A stretch of DNA of 64,000 bases from Pimelobacter simplex. GTDB taxonomy: Bacteria > Actinomycetota > Actinomycetes > Propionibacteriales > Nocardioidaceae. The stretch spans positions 1 through 64,000 of the forward strand of contig JADCLI010000021.1 in NCBI GenBank assembly GCA_016803235.1. Reading direction: 5' to 3'. Every line of letters begins with the position of its first letter. The first letter of the stretch is position 1. The position numbers and the translations under genes were made by a program. The notes below the pieces were generated by a model that did not search any database, had not been told where the DNA came from, and was given only the letters and a program-made list of their open reading frames with translations. Shown one piece after another: positions 25,522 through 35,320 of this stretch.

Positions 25522-27387
25522 TCAGCCGGCCCGCCCCAGCGGCGGTGCGGGGCGCACGACCTGCTGGTCGCGGCCGCGCCTCTTGGCCTCGTACAGCGCG
25601 GCGTCGGCGTGGTGCAGGAGCTCGAGGGCGTCCTGGCCGGGCGTGATCTCGATGCCGCCGACGCTCAGGGTGACCCGGCGGCACACCGGCGCCAGCTGGG
25701 TGGTGTGCTCCCGGACGGCATCCACGAGGCCCTGCGCGGCCTGCTCGGCGCCGGCCGGGTCGGTGTCGGCGAGCAGGACCGCGAACTCGTCCCCGCCGAG
25801 CCGGGCCACCGCGTCCCGGTGGCGGACCCGGTGGCGCAGCACGTCGGCCGTCGTCCTCAGCAGGGCGTCGCCGGCGGCGTGCCCGAGGGTGTCGTTGACG
25901 TCCTTGAAGTGGTCGAGGTCGAGCATCAGCAGGACCCCCGGTCCGGTGGGGCTCGTCGTGGCGAGGTGCTCGCGCAGCACCCCCTCGAACCAGCGTCGGT
26001 TCGGCAACCCGGTCAGCGGGTCGTGATGGGCCAGGTGCGCCAGCTGCTGCTGGAGGTGCTCGCGCGCCTGCTGGTCGTGCACGGCCTCGGTGACGTCGAT
26101 CGCCACGCCCAGGTAGCCCGTCGCCGTCCCGCTCGCGTCGCGCAGCTGGCTCAACGCGAGCCGGGCGAACAGCCGGCTTCCGTCCTTGCGGACCAGGGTC
26201 CAGGTCCGTGGCTCGCCCTCGACGCGGGCCAGTTCGGCCAGCACCTCCGCCGGTGGTACGCCGAGCTCGTCGGCCGCGGCCTGCAGCTCCTCCGCGTCGA
26301 CGAAGCGGCTCAGGGGACGGTGCCCGACCACCTCGGCGGCGGCGTACCCGAGGAGCCGCTCGGCACCGACCCCGAAGGTGCGCACCCGGCCGCCGAGGTC
26401 GGTGGACACCAGCGCGACCAGCCGGCTCGCGTCCATCAGCGACGTCAGCTCGGCAGCCACGGTCCGCTCCTGGGCATGGCTGAACGCGAGGGACAGGCCG
26501 GCGACCATCGTCATCAGCACGCACAGCTGGGCCACGAGGGCGCGAGCGGTCACCTCGTCGAAGGCGACGAAGGGGCCCTCGCCGACGAGGGTCAGTGCCA
26601 CCGCCGCGGCGGCGCAGCCCAGGCTGTGCACGGTCGCCGCCAACGGGGAGAACCGGATGCCCGCCCAGAACGTCGGGACCAGCACCAGGAAGGCCAGGGC
26701 CGGGCCTGCCGGCGCGGCGAACACCGCGAGGTAGACACCGACCGACGTCGCGACCAGGAGCATCGCTTCGAGCCCCCGGGCCGAGCCCCGGGGGCACACC
26801 GCACGCCGGAGGACGCGCGCCACGCCTCGCCAGCCGCCGGATCGCGCCGCAGGGAGGAGCACCGGCCCGGCGAGCAGACCGACCAGGCCGACCGCGACCA
26901 CGCCGACGGTGTTGCGTCCCCACCAGGCGAGGACGGTCAGCAGCGAGCCGCCGTGCCGGGTGAGGTACAGGCCCGCCGATCCGACCAGGGCCGCGACCAG
27001 GCAGGCGATCAGCCCGGCGGCGACGAGCCGCCCGAGCTCGGCGAGCCGGCCCAGCGGGCGGCGCCCACCGAAGCCCCAGACCTCGGGGAGCCACCAGTGG
27101 GCCAGCGCCAGGACCAGCCCGGCCTGGACGAGGTTGGCCACCACGAAGACCGCCGCGAGCGCGGCGGAGGCGCCGGTGCTGGCGTTGACCACGAAGGTGG
27201 CGGCCCCGAAGGTGACCGCGTCCGCCACGACCGTGCGACGAGTGCTCGTGGCCAGCCAGAGCACCGCGACGCCCGCCGCGGGCCAGACCAGGCTGAGCGC
27301 GGTGCCGTCGATGATCGTGGCCCGGCCGACGTACCCCGAGCCGACGAACGCCGCCGTCCACGCAGCGAGGCGGACGACGGCGTGCAT
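25522..27387 (-). CDS. Diguanylate cyclase with MASE1 and PAS domains
   Basis: A 621-residue membrane sensor. The first about 310 residues are a MASE1-like module with eight or more helices; a PAS domain follows (about 320-440, including FGVGAERLLGYAAAEVVGH); the C-terminal GGDEF domain has the intact catalytic motif RLGGDEFAVLL near residue 531. The inhibitory I-site RxxD is present five residues upstream (RHRDAVARLGGDEF), so product inhibition is expected. It makes c-di-GMP in response to an unknown signal. No EAL domain. It sits 46 bp from regX3 on the same strand. Confidence 0.92.
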   Translation of the reverse strand: MHAVVRLAAWTAAFVGSGYVGRATIIDGTALSLVWPAAGVAVLWLATSTRRTVVADAVTFGAATFVVNASTGASAALAAVFVVANLVQAGLVLALAHWWLPEVWGFGGRRPLGRLAELGRLVAAGLIACLVAALVGSAGLYLTRHGGSLLTVLAWWGRNTVGVVAVGLVGLLAGPVLLPAARSGGWRGVARVLRRAVCPRGSARGLEAMLLVATSVGVYLAVFAAPAGPALAFLVLVPTFWAGIRFSPLAATVHSLGCAAAAVALTLVGEGPFVAFDEVTARALVAQLCVLMTMVAGLSLAFSHAQERTVAAELTSLMDASRLVALVSTDLGGRVRTFGVGAERLLGYAAAEVVGHRPLSRFVDAEELQAAADELGVPPAEVLAELARVEGEPRTWTLVRKDGSRLFARLALSQLRDASGTATGYLGVAIDVTEAVHDQQAREHLQQQLAHLAHHDPLTGLPNRRWFEGVLREHLATTSPTGPGVLLMLDLDHFKDVNDTLGHAAGDALLRTTADVLRHRVRHRDAVARLGGDEFAVLLADTDPAGAEQAAQGLVDAVREHTTQLAPVCRRVTLSVGGIEITPGQDALELLHHADAALYEAKRRGRDQQVVRPAPPLGRAG

Positions 27388-27433
27388 GCCTGCTGGATCG
27401 GCAGCCGCCCGCGCGGGTTGAGCGAGCGCAGGT

Positions 27434-28107
27434 TCAGACGTCGAACTTGTAGCCCAGCCCGCGGACCGTCACGAGGAACTTCGGCTCGCTCGGCTCGGGC
27501 TCCAGCTTGGCGCGCAGCCGCTTGACGTGCACGTCGAGGGTCTTGGTGTCGCCGACGTAGTCGGAGCCCCAGACCCGGTCGATGAGCTGGCCGCGGGTGA
27601 GCACCCGGCCCGGGTTGCGCAGGAACATCTCGAGGAGCTCGAACTCCTTGAGCGGCAGGCGCTGCTCGGTGCCGTCGACGGTCACGACGTGGCGCTCCAC
27701 GTCCATCCGCACGGGGCCGGCCTCGAGGGTGTCGGGCAGCAGCTCGTCGCCGACACCGCGGCGCAGGACCGCACGGATCCGGGCGACCAGCTCGCGGGGC
27801 GAGTAGGGCTTGGTGACGTAGTCGTCGGCGCCGAGCTCGAGCCCGACCACCTTGTCGACCTCGTCGTCCTTGGCGCTGACCATGATCACCGGGACGTTCG
27901 ACGTCTGCCGGATGGTGCGGCACACCTCGGTGCCGGGGATGCCCGGCAGCATCAGGTCGAGCAGCACGATGTCGGCGCCGTTGCGGTCGAACTCCTTGAG
28001 CGCCTCGTTGCCGTCGGCTGCGATCGCGACCTCGAACCCCTCCTTGCGGAGCAGGTAGGCGAGCGCGTCGCTGTAGCTCTCCTCGTCCTCGACGACAAGT
28101 ACCCGGG

Positions 28108-28111
<4 letters not shown>
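27434..28111 (-). CDS. regX3: Response regulator RegX3
   Basis: A 225-residue OmpR/PhoB-type regulator. The receiver has the acidic pocket EDEE (about 8-11), phosphoacceptor Asp in VLLDLMLPG and Lys in YVTKPYSP; the winged helix has RGQLIDRVWGSDY. Together with SenX3 it senses phosphate limitation, and it probably binds the PHO box at 29378-29399. ATGA overlap with senX3. Confidence 0.95.
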
Positions 28112-29316
<1,205 letters not shown>

Positions 29317-29377
29317 GTCTCGATCGTACGGCGCGCGCGGGGCCGGGTTCCGAATCAGCGGGGCCGTGCTTCGCGAT

Positions 29378-29399
29378 GTTCATCCCGCGTTCACCGCAC
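29378..29399. promoter_or_regulatory. PHO box between senX3 and phoU
   Basis: Two 11-bp direct repeats, GTTCATCCCGC and GTTCACCGCAC, match the actinobacterial PHO box consensus (GTTCACC-N4 repeats). The position allows autoregulation of senX3-regX3 and control of the divergent phoU. Confidence 0.75.
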
Positions 29400-29438
29400 C
29401 TCGCTTGCTGGACACCTCCGCTCCCTACGCTCGGGTCC

Positions 29439-30092
29439 ATGCGTGACGCCTACACCGACCAGCTCGACGCGATCTTCGACGACCTCGCCGGGATCTCCCG
29501 CCGCGTCCAGACCGCCGTCGGCCAGGCCACCGAGGCCCTGATGACCGGCAACTCCTCGATCGCCGAGCAGGTCATCAGCCAGGACGCCGAGATCGACCGC
29601 GCCCGCGAGAAGGTCGAGGACTCCTGCTTCGCCCTGCTCTCGCTGCAGCAGCCCGTCGCCGGCGACCTGCGCACCGTCGTCGCCGCGCTGCGGATGGTGG
29701 CCGAGCTCGAGCGGATGGGCGACCTGTCCGTCCACGTCGCCAAGATCGCCCGCCTCCGCGTCCCGGACGTCGCCGTCCCCGAGGAGGTCCGCCCGACGGT
29801 CGCGCGGATGGCCGAGGTCGCCGAGGACATGGTCGGCCGGGTCACCGAGGTCATCTCCGGCCGCGACGTCGAGGCTGCGATCGCGCTGGGCCGCGACGAC
29901 GAGGAGATGGACCAGCTGCGCCGCCGCAGCTTCACCGAGCTGCTCGGCGAGGAGTGGACCCACGGCGTCGAGGCCGCGGTCGACATCGCCCTGCTCGGCC
30001 GCTACTACGAGCGGATCGCCGACCACGCCGTCTCGGTCGCCAACCGGGTCATCTTCGTGGTCACCGGCCACCACCCCGCTCCCGCTGCCTGA
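29439..30092 (+). CDS. phoU: Phosphate signalling protein PhoU
   Basis: A 217-residue all-helical PhoU with two three-helix repeats. Metal-binding signatures are ELERMGDLSVHVAK (first) and YYERIADHAVSVANR (second). It represses the phosphate kinase when phosphate is plentiful. The ATG at 29439 has a TACGCT -10 box ending 7 nt upstream, so the mRNA is leaderless. It shares the PHO-box region with senX3. Confidence 0.95.
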   Translation: MRDAYTDQLDAIFDDLAGISRRVQTAVGQATEALMTGNSSIAEQVISQDAEIDRAREKVEDSCFALLSLQQPVAGDLRTVVAALRMVAELERMGDLSVHVAKIARLRVPDVAVPEEVRPTVARMAEVAEDMVGRVTEVISGRDVEAAIALGRDDEEMDQLRRRSFTELLGEEWTHGVEAAVDIALLGRYYERIADHAVSVANRVIFVVTGHHPAPAA

Positions 30093-30105
30093 TCTGCCGG
30101 AAATG

Positions 30106-30130
30106 AGTTCCACCGGCGACCGGTGAAACT
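30106..30130. terminator. Terminator between phoU and gpmA
   Basis: AGTTCCACCGG and CCGGTGAAACT form an 11-bp stem with one mismatch and a CGA loop, between the convergent phoU and gpmA stops. Confidence 0.65.
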
Positions 30131-30153
30131 TGTGACCCGTGGGGCTGCTGTGG

Positions 30154-30900
30154 TCAGCGTCCCTGGTTGGCGACGGCAGCGGCAGCGGCCGCGGCCGCCT
30201 CGGGGTCGAGGTAGCGACCACCGGGGACGACGGGCGCGAGGGTGTCCTCGTCGAGCTCGTAGACCAGCGGCATCCCGGTGGGGATGTTGAGGCCGGTGAT
30301 GTCGGCGTCGCTCATCTGGTCGAGGTGCTTGACGATCGCGCGCAGGCTGTTGCCGTGGGCGGCGATGAGCACGGTGTGGCCGGCCCGCAGGTCCGGCACG
30401 ATCCCGGCGTCCCAGTAGGGCAGCAGTCGGTCGATGACCTGCTTGAGCGCCTCGGCGCGGGGCAGCTCGTCGCCGAGGTCGGCGTAGCGGGGGTCGCCGG
30501 CCTGGGAGTACTCGTCGCTGTCGTCCAGCGGCGGCGGCGGTACGTCGAACGAGCGGCGCCAGAGCATGAACTGCTCCTCCCCGTACTCGTCCTTGATCGC
30601 CTTCTTGTCCTTGCCCTGCAGGGCGCCGTAGTGGCGCTCGTTGAGGCGCCAGGAGCGGCGGACGGGGATCCAGTGCCGGTCGGCGGCGTCGAGCGCGAGC
30701 GCGGCGGTGTTGATCGCGCGGCGCTGCAGCGAGGTGTGCACGACGTCCGGCAGGATGCCGGCCTCCGCGAGGAGCTCGCCGCCCCGGACCGCCTCGCCAC
30801 GACCCTTCTCGGTCAGCGCGACGTCGACCCAGCCGGTGAACAGGTTCTTGGCGTTCCACTCGCTCTCGCCGTGGCGGAGCAGGACCAGCGTGAACGTCAT
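30154..30900 (-). CDS. gpmA: 2,3-bisphosphoglycerate-dependent phosphoglycerate mutase
   Basis: A 248-residue glycolytic enzyme interconverting 3- and 2-phosphoglycerate. The phosphohistidine motif is LRHGESEWN (His about residue 10), with [10 protein letters not shown] and the second histidine in AHGNSLRA. The C-terminus ends in an Ala-rich tail ([17 protein letters not shown]) longer than in E. coli. Its start overlaps the stop of the lipoprotein gene by one base (TGATG). gpm beside senX3-regX3 is conserved in actinobacteria. Confidence 0.96.
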   Translation of the reverse strand: MTFTLVLLRHGESEWNAKNLFTGWVDVALTEKGRGEAVRGGELLAEAGILPDVVHTSLQRRAINTAALALDAADRHWIPVRRSWRLNERHYGALQGKDKKAIKDEYGEEQFMLWRRSFDVPPPPLDDSDEYSQAGDPRYADLGDELPRAEALKQVIDRLLPYWDAGIVPDLRAGHTVLIAAHGNSLRAIVKHLDQMSDADITGLNIPTGMPLVYELDEDTLAPVVPGGRYLDPEAAAAAAAAVANQGR

Positions 30901-31544
30901 CAGTGCGCGCCCTCGGGTGCCGGGATCTCGTCCGCGCAGGTGAAGGTGGCGTCGCCGCCCTCCTCCGCGTGCTCGTCGGCGTGCGTCTCGTCGGCGTGGG
31001 CCTCGTCGCCCTCCTCCTCGGCGGCGGCGTCGGCGGCCTCGCCGTCGGTGCCCTTCTCCGAGGGGGACTCGCTGGCCAGGTCGGTCGGAACCTGGGTGTA
31101 CTGGAAGCACGGCTTGACGACCGGGACGTCCAGGCTGAGCGTGGTGCCGTCGCTGAAGGTCAGGTCGAGCGGGATGACGTCGCCGGCGGTGAAGTTGCCG
31201 CTCAGCGGTACGACGGCCGAGGTGGCCAGGTTGACGGTGCCCCGGCCCGCGACCTCGATCGGCTCGAAGTCGCCGGTGGTCACGCCCGCGGTCGACGACA
31301 CGGCGTCGAGTGAGGCGTCCTCGCGCAGGTTGTTGGACAGCGCGCCGATCAGCCGGCCCTCGCCCTTCGCGGTCGCGAGCACCCGGATGCCGAGCGCGTC
31401 GACGTCACCGGTGCGGTCGTTGACGCCCGCGGCGATCGTGTTGACCCGGTCGGTCGGGTAGTCGAAGCCGCACGCGCTCAGGGCGGTGGCGGGGACGACT
31501 GCCAGCAGCAGTCCGGCGAGCGCGGATCGGCGCAGGTGGGGCAT
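30900..31544 (-). CDS. Secreted lipoprotein with a His/acid-rich C-terminal segment
   Basis: A 214-residue lipoprotein: signal peptide [21 protein letters not shown] with lipobox LSAC at residues 21-24. The mature part resembles actinobacterial DUF461/PCu(A)C-like proteins ([20 protein letters not shown], then repeated beta segments). Near the C-terminus it carries an acidic run ([20 protein letters not shown]) with three His, which could bind a metal. A copper-handling role is plausible but no Met/His copper motif is seen. Coupled with gpmA by TGATG. Confidence 0.75.
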   Translation of the reverse strand: MPHLRRSALAGLLLAVVPATALSACGFDYPTDRVNTIAAGVNDRTGDVDALGIRVLATAKGEGRLIGALSNNLREDASLDAVSSTAGVTTGDFEPIEVAGRGTVNLATSAVVPLSGNFTAGDVIPLDLTFSDGTTLSLDVPVVKPCFQYTQVPTDLASESPSEKGTDGEAADAAAEEEGDEAHADETHADEHAEEGGDATFTCADEIPAPEGAH

Positions 31545-31612
31545 CTCGGCAGGCCTCCGGGTCAGGTTGGGTCGAAGCGGGCTCACTCTAGCGTTGCGCG
31601 AGGCCGGGTCGG

Positions 31613-32620
31613 TCAGCGGCTCAGGCCGACCCGGGCGCCGACCACGACCAGCGCGACGACGACGCCGACACTGAACAGGGTCGACAGCGCGAGCAGCCGG
31701 GTCGCGCCGAGCTTGAGTCCCAGCTTGAGCGGCAGGTACGTCCAGCCGTCCTCGTGGTCGGCCACCAGGCCCCACACGGCCCGCATGAAGTGGATGCCGA
31801 CACCGAGCAGCGCGGCGAGCGCCACGATGGCCGGCTCGGGGGCGCTGCCGACGGCCTTGCCGCCCCAGCCGCCCCAGGACAGGTACGCCGGGAGGAGGGC
31901 GTACGACGCCGCCCACGACCACCACGAGAAGAACCCGGTGCGCAGGACGATGTTGCCGAGCATCGCGACCGCCACGGAGCCCAGGTAGTAGGCGCCAGCC
32001 CGGACGCCGGTCGTGGTGGCCAGCGGGACGAGGAGCAGGAACGCGACGACGATCGCGTACCAGACGGTGCCCACCTCGAGCCGGCCCGAGCCGACCGGCT
32101 TGCCGGCGAGGCCGTGGGCCTGGTCGCGCTGCCGGTCGACGATGTCGTTGTGCCAGCCCAGGATGGTCTGGCCCACGAGCACGGTCACCAGCACGACGCC
32201 CGCCTCGCGCGCCGGGCGGCCGGCCACCGCGGCGATCAGGCCCATCGCGAGCGCGGTGGTGATCGCCTGCTTGGCGTGGGCGGCCTGGAGCAGCTGGATC
32301 AGGACGACGTCGGCCGGGCTGCGGCCGCCGAACAGCCACCCCGTGAACCCGGGCCGGTCCGGGACGTGGGGGAGCGGGGGACGCTCGAGGTCGGCGTCCT
32401 CGGCGTCCTCGGCGTCCTCGGCGTCCTGCTCGACGTCCTCGTCGGTCTCCTCGACCAGCTCGGCCGCGAGCTCCTCGTCCGCGGGCTCGTCGGTCGCGAC
32501 GTCCTCGGTCTCGGGGTCGCCGTCCGCGGGGAGGTCGTCGAGGCCGGCCTCGGGGGCCTCCTCGGTCAGGGTTCCCTCCCCGGCAGAGCGGCTGCGCCGC
32601 CAGCGCTGCATCTTCGCCAT
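31613..32620 (-). CDS. UbiA-family prenyltransferase with acidic N-terminus
   Basis: A 335-residue integral membrane protein. After an acidic, low-complexity N-terminal region of about 85 residues come about eight helices with the two Asp-rich motifs of UbiA enzymes: NDIVDRQRDQ and VADHEDGWT, both likely to bind Mg-prenyl diphosphate. These enzymes transfer an isoprenyl chain to an aromatic or other acceptor; which one cannot be told. The acidic N-terminus is unusual and partly built from a 9-bp tandem repeat. Upstream of the lipoprotein gene on the same strand. Confidence 0.8.
   Translation of the reverse strand: MAKMQRWRRSRSAGEGTLTEEAPEAGLDDLPADGDPETEDVATDEPADEELAAELVEETDEDVEQDAEDAEDAEDADLERPPLPHVPDRPGFTGWLFGGRSPADVVLIQLLQAAHAKQAITTALAMGLIAAVAGRPAREAGVVLVTVLVGQTILGWHNDIVDRQRDQAHGLAGKPVGSGRLEVGTVWYAIVVAFLLLVPLATTTGVRAGAYYLGSVAVAMLGNIVLRTGFFSWWSWAASYALLPAYLSWGGWGGKAVGSAPEPAIVALAALLGVGIHFMRAVWGLVADHEDGWTYLPLKLGLKLGATRLLALSTLFSVGVVVALVVVGARVGLSR
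32391..32426. repeat. Four 9-bp tandem repeats inside the UbiA-like gene
   Basis: The unit TCGGCGTCC occurs four times head to tail and encodes the repeated acidic EDA tripeptide. Copy number could vary by slippage without changing frame. Confidence 0.7.
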
Positions 32621-32791
32621 GGCGAGCAGTATTGACCACGGGCGACCAGCATGGGGGCGGGCCCGCCGATCGGTCGGGACCTGCCGTCGTACGGCTCCGG
32701 GTGACCTGCCCCACAGTGCCGCCGCCCGGACGGACCATACGAGTGGCGGCCTGTCAAGCCGCCGATGGTGCCCCTGACCTGCGCAAACGCA

Positions 32792-32821
32792 TTCGGAGAG
32801 TCGTAGAAGGCGTGGTAAGAT
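32792..32821 (+). promoter_or_regulatory. carD promoter
   Basis: A -35 like TTCGGA (32792-32797) and an extended -10 TGGTAAGAT (TAAGAT at 32816-32821) have an 18-bp spacer. AAGGGG (about 32834-32840) serves as ribosome binding site in a short 5' UTR. Confidence 0.6.
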
Positions 32822-32850
32822 AGGTCACCCTAGGAAGGGGTTTTGCTCAT

Positions 32851-33336
32851 ATGACTTTCACCGTCGGCGAAACGGTCGTCTACCCCAATCACGGGGCCGC
32901 GGTCATCGAGAACATCGAGATGCGGACGATCAAGGGCCAGGAACGGCAGTACCTCGTGCTTCGGATTGTCGCCCAGCAGGACCTCGTGGTCCGCGTGCCG
33001 GCCGACAACCTCGACCTCGTGGGTGTTCGGGATGTCGTGGACAAGGACGGGCTGGACCGGGTCTTCGGGGTGCTCCGCGCGGAGCACGTCGAGGAGCCGA
33101 CCAACTGGTCGAGGCGCTACAAGGCGAACCTCGAGAAGCTCCACAGTGGCGACGTCATGAAGGTGGCCGAGGTCGTGCGCGACCTGTGGCGCCGGGAGCG
33201 TGACCGCGGTCTGTCGGCAGGCGAGAAGCGGATGCTCGCCAAGGCCCGCCAGATCCTGGTCTCCGAGCTCGCCCTGTGCGAGAACACCAACGAGGACAAG
33301 GCCGAGACCATCCTCGACGAGGTGCTCGCCTCGTAG
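32851..33336 (+). CDS. carD: RNA polymerase-binding transcription factor CarD
   Basis: A 161-residue CarD. The N-terminal RNA polymerase beta-interacting domain is [19 protein letters not shown]; the C-terminal helical DNA-binding domain has [16 protein letters not shown] and RELWRRE-like segments with the conserved Trp. CarD stabilises open promoter complexes, including rRNA promoters. It is followed at 45 bp by an IspD-like gene, matching the carD-ispD order of actinobacteria. Confidence 0.97.
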   Translation: MTFTVGETVVYPNHGAAVIENIEMRTIKGQERQYLVLRIVAQQDLVVRVPADNLDLVGVRDVVDKDGLDRVFGVLRAEHVEEPTNWSRRYKANLEKLHSGDVMKVAEVVRDLWRRERDRGLSAGEKRMLAKARQILVSELALCENTNEDKAETILDEVLAS

Positions 33337-33381
33337 GCAGCCCTCACCCGCACCACCGACGGCGTCATACGGTGGGTTCCG

Positions 33382-33990
33382 ATGAACCCGCACCCGTATG
33401 ACGCCGTCGACCTTTTCGCCCCCGTCGCCGGGATCGTGGTGGAGGAGGGGCGCGGTGCCCTGCCCTTCCACCTGGTCCACGGCGAGTCCCTCGTGGCGAG
33501 CGCCGCGTGGGCGGCCGGCGAGGCGGGCATCGACCTGCTCGACCAGACCGTCCCGTGGGAGACCGTCGTGGAGCGCGAGGTGCCGCTGCTCCTGCACGAC
33601 CCGCTCTGCCCGATGACGCCGCCCGACTTCCTGCGTCGCTGTGCCGAGCGCGCCGCGGTCGAGGACCGGGTCGTCGTCGGCGTCCGTCCGGTGACCGACA
33701 CGGTCAAGGAGGTGCACCCGGTCGCCGGCGGTGACGTCGTCGGCGCGACCGTCGACCGGGACGCCCTCGTCGCCGTCTGCTCGCCCGTGGTGCTGCCCGC
33801 GGCCGTGGTCGCGGACCTGCTCGGCGCCGGCGGCCCGCTGCCGACGAGCGACTTCGTGCAGCTCGTGACCCTCCTGCGGCAGCGGTACGGCGCCGAGCGG
33901 GTGCTCCTCGTCGAGGCACCGCCCGAGGCCCGGCGGGTCGCCTCGGCCGCCGACCTCCCCGTGCTCGAGGCGCTGACCGATCCGCGCTGA
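33382..33990 (+). CDS. IspD-like paralog lacking the nucleotide-binding loop
   Basis: A 202-residue protein resembling 2-C-methyl-D-erythritol 4-phosphate cytidylyltransferase in its middle: LLLHDPLCPMTPPDFLRR matches the IspD HD-A-RPL segment, and VVGVRPVTDTVKEV matches the substrate loop. The N-terminal AAGxGxRM loop that binds CTP is missing, as is most of the TPQ-F-xx-L region. It may be a non-catalytic or regulatory paralog, or a decaying duplicate. The likely functional ispD lies at 36425-37147. Its position right after carD is the ancestral ispD position. Confidence 0.65.
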   Translation: MNPHPYDAVDLFAPVAGIVVEEGRGALPFHLVHGESLVASAAWAAGEAGIDLLDQTVPWETVVEREVPLLLHDPLCPMTPPDFLRRCAERAAVEDRVVVGVRPVTDTVKEVHPVAGGDVVGATVDRDALVAVCSPVVLPAAVVADLLGAGGPLPTSDFVQLVTLLRQRYGAERVLLVEAPPEARRVASAADLPVLEALTDPR

Positions 33991-33999
33991 GGGCCGCGG

Positions 34000-34563
34000 T
34001 CAGCGGTTGCGCGGGTCGTACGTCGGATCCGGGTAGCGCCGCGGGCAGCCCTCGTCGACGGCGGCGGGGCGCAGCTCGAAGTGCCACGGCTCGTTGTCGT
34101 AGGTCCGACACAGGCCGTACCGGTCGCCGTACGTCCCCAGCCAGGCCGCCGCCCGTGCCGGGCCGACGTCGACGGCGTCGCCCGACACGTGGGGCGAGTT
34201 GTCCGGCGTGGAGACCCAGCGGGCGGCCTCCGCCCGGGAGCCGTAGGTCGCGACCGCCTCGTCGAGGAGCCGCTGCTGGTAGGCGCGGGAGCGCCAGCCG
34301 CTGTTGACCACGAGGTCGACGTCGTCGTCGACCGCGGCCCGTGCCGCCCGGCGCAGCGCGCGGAGCAGGTCCGGGTCGAGCTCGGCGATGCCGGAGTGCT
34401 CGTCGTCGTACACCGAGGTGCCGTCGGGGAGCTCGCCGTCCCCGACGGGCCCGGAGTCGGCCGCCGACGAGGTCGAGGTGAGGGAGCGGTAGCCGACGGC
34501 GCCGAGCAGCACGAACACGATCAGCAACAGGAGGACCGGGCGGGAGGTGGGGGAAGGGGCCAT
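34000..34563 (-). CDS. D-Ala-D-Ala carboxypeptidase VanY-like (M15 family)
   Basis: A 187-residue exported protein: N-terminal membrane helix (RPVLLLLIVFVLLGAVGY) and an M15B peptidase domain. Zinc ligands are His and Asp of SPHVSGDAVDVG and His of EPWHFEL; NSGWRSRAYQQ is the conserved strand-turn. It should trim D-Ala from peptidoglycan stem peptides at the outer membrane face. It diverges by 88 bp from a two-component system, recalling vanY with vanRS, though no van ligase genes are near. Confidence 0.85.
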   Translation of the reverse strand: MAPSPTSRPVLLLLIVFVLLGAVGYRSLTSTSSAADSGPVGDGELPDGTSVYDDEHSGIAELDPDLLRALRRAARAAVDDDVDLVVNSGWRSRAYQQRLLDEAVATYGSRAEAARWVSTPDNSPHVSGDAVDVGPARAAAWLGTYGDRYGLCRTYDNEPWHFELRPAAVDEGCPRRYPDPTYDPRNR

Positions 34564-34610
34564 GGCGAGGAGTCAAGACAGCGGCGCGTTGCCGGGGCGT
34601 ATCGGCTTTT

Positions 34611-34632
34611 CGATATGCCGGCGATATCCGGC
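34611..34632. promoter_or_regulatory. Predicted response-regulator direct repeat and promoter
   Basis: Two contiguous 11-bp direct repeats, CGATATGCCGG and CGATATCCGGC, lie between the divergent VanY-like and response-regulator genes, as expected for an OmpR-type operator. A TAGCAT -10 box follows at 34639-34644, 7 nt before the regulator GTG. Confidence 0.55.
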
Positions 34633-34651
34633 GGCTCGTAGCATCGGCGAG

Positions 34652-35320
34652 GTGCGGGTGCTGATCGTCGAGGACGAGCCTCTTCTGGCCGAGGCCGTCC
34701 GCGACGGACTGCGGCTGGAGGCGATCGCCGCCGACGTCGCGGGCGACGGCGACACCGCCCTCGAGCTGCTCGGCGTCAACAGCTACGACATCGCGGTCCT
34801 CGACCGGGACGTGCCGGGGCCGTCCGGGGACGAGATCGCGCGGCGCATCGTCGCCTCGGGCAGCGGCATGCCGATCCTGATGCTCACCGCGGCCGACCGG
34901 CTCGACGACAAGGCCTCCGGCTTCGCGCTCGGCGCGGACGACTACCTCACCAAGCCGTTCGAGCTCGCCGAGCTCGTGCTGCGGCTGCGGGCGCTCGACC
35001 GCCGACGGGCGCACCACCGCCCGCCCGTCCGCGAGATCGCCGGTGTGCGCCTCGACCCGTTCCGCCGTGAGGTCTTCCGCGACGGCCGGTACGTCGCCCT
35101 GACCCGCAAGCAGTTCGCGGTGCTCGAGGTCCTCGTCGGCGCCGAGGGCGGCGTGGTGAGCGCCGAGGAGCTGCTCGAGCGGGCCTGGGACGAGAACGCC
35201 GACCCCTTCACGAACGCCGTGCGGATCACGGTGTCCGCGCTGCGCAAGCGGCTCGGCGAGCCCTGGGTCATCGCCACCGTCGCCGGCGTCGGGTACCGGA
35301 TCGATGTCGGCAACAACTAG
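34652..35320 (+). CDS. OmpR-family response regulator (VanR-like)
   Basis: A 222-residue regulator: acidic EDEP, phosphoacceptor Asp in AVLDRDVPG (Arg instead of the usual Met/Leu two positions on), Lys in YLTKPFELAE, and a winged helix with LTRKQFAVLEVLVGAEGG. GTG at 34652 is 7 nt after a -10 box. It overlaps the kinase gene by 17 bp, so the two are co-translated. Probable targets are itself and the divergent VanY-like gene. Confidence 0.9.
   Translation: MRVLIVEDEPLLAEAVRDGLRLEAIAADVAGDGDTALELLGVNSYDIAVLDRDVPGPSGDEIARRIVASGSGMPILMLTAADRLDDKASGFALGADDYLTKPFELAELVLRLRALDRRRAHHRPPVREIAGVRLDPFRREVFRDGRYVALTRKQFAVLEVLVGAEGGVVSAEELLERAWDENADPFTNAVRITVSALRKRLGEPWVIATVAGVGYRIDVGNN

Noticed and set aside
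32391..32426. Tandem repeat as a CRISPR or VNTR locus outside genes
   Set aside because: The 9-bp units lie in frame within the UbiA-like gene.
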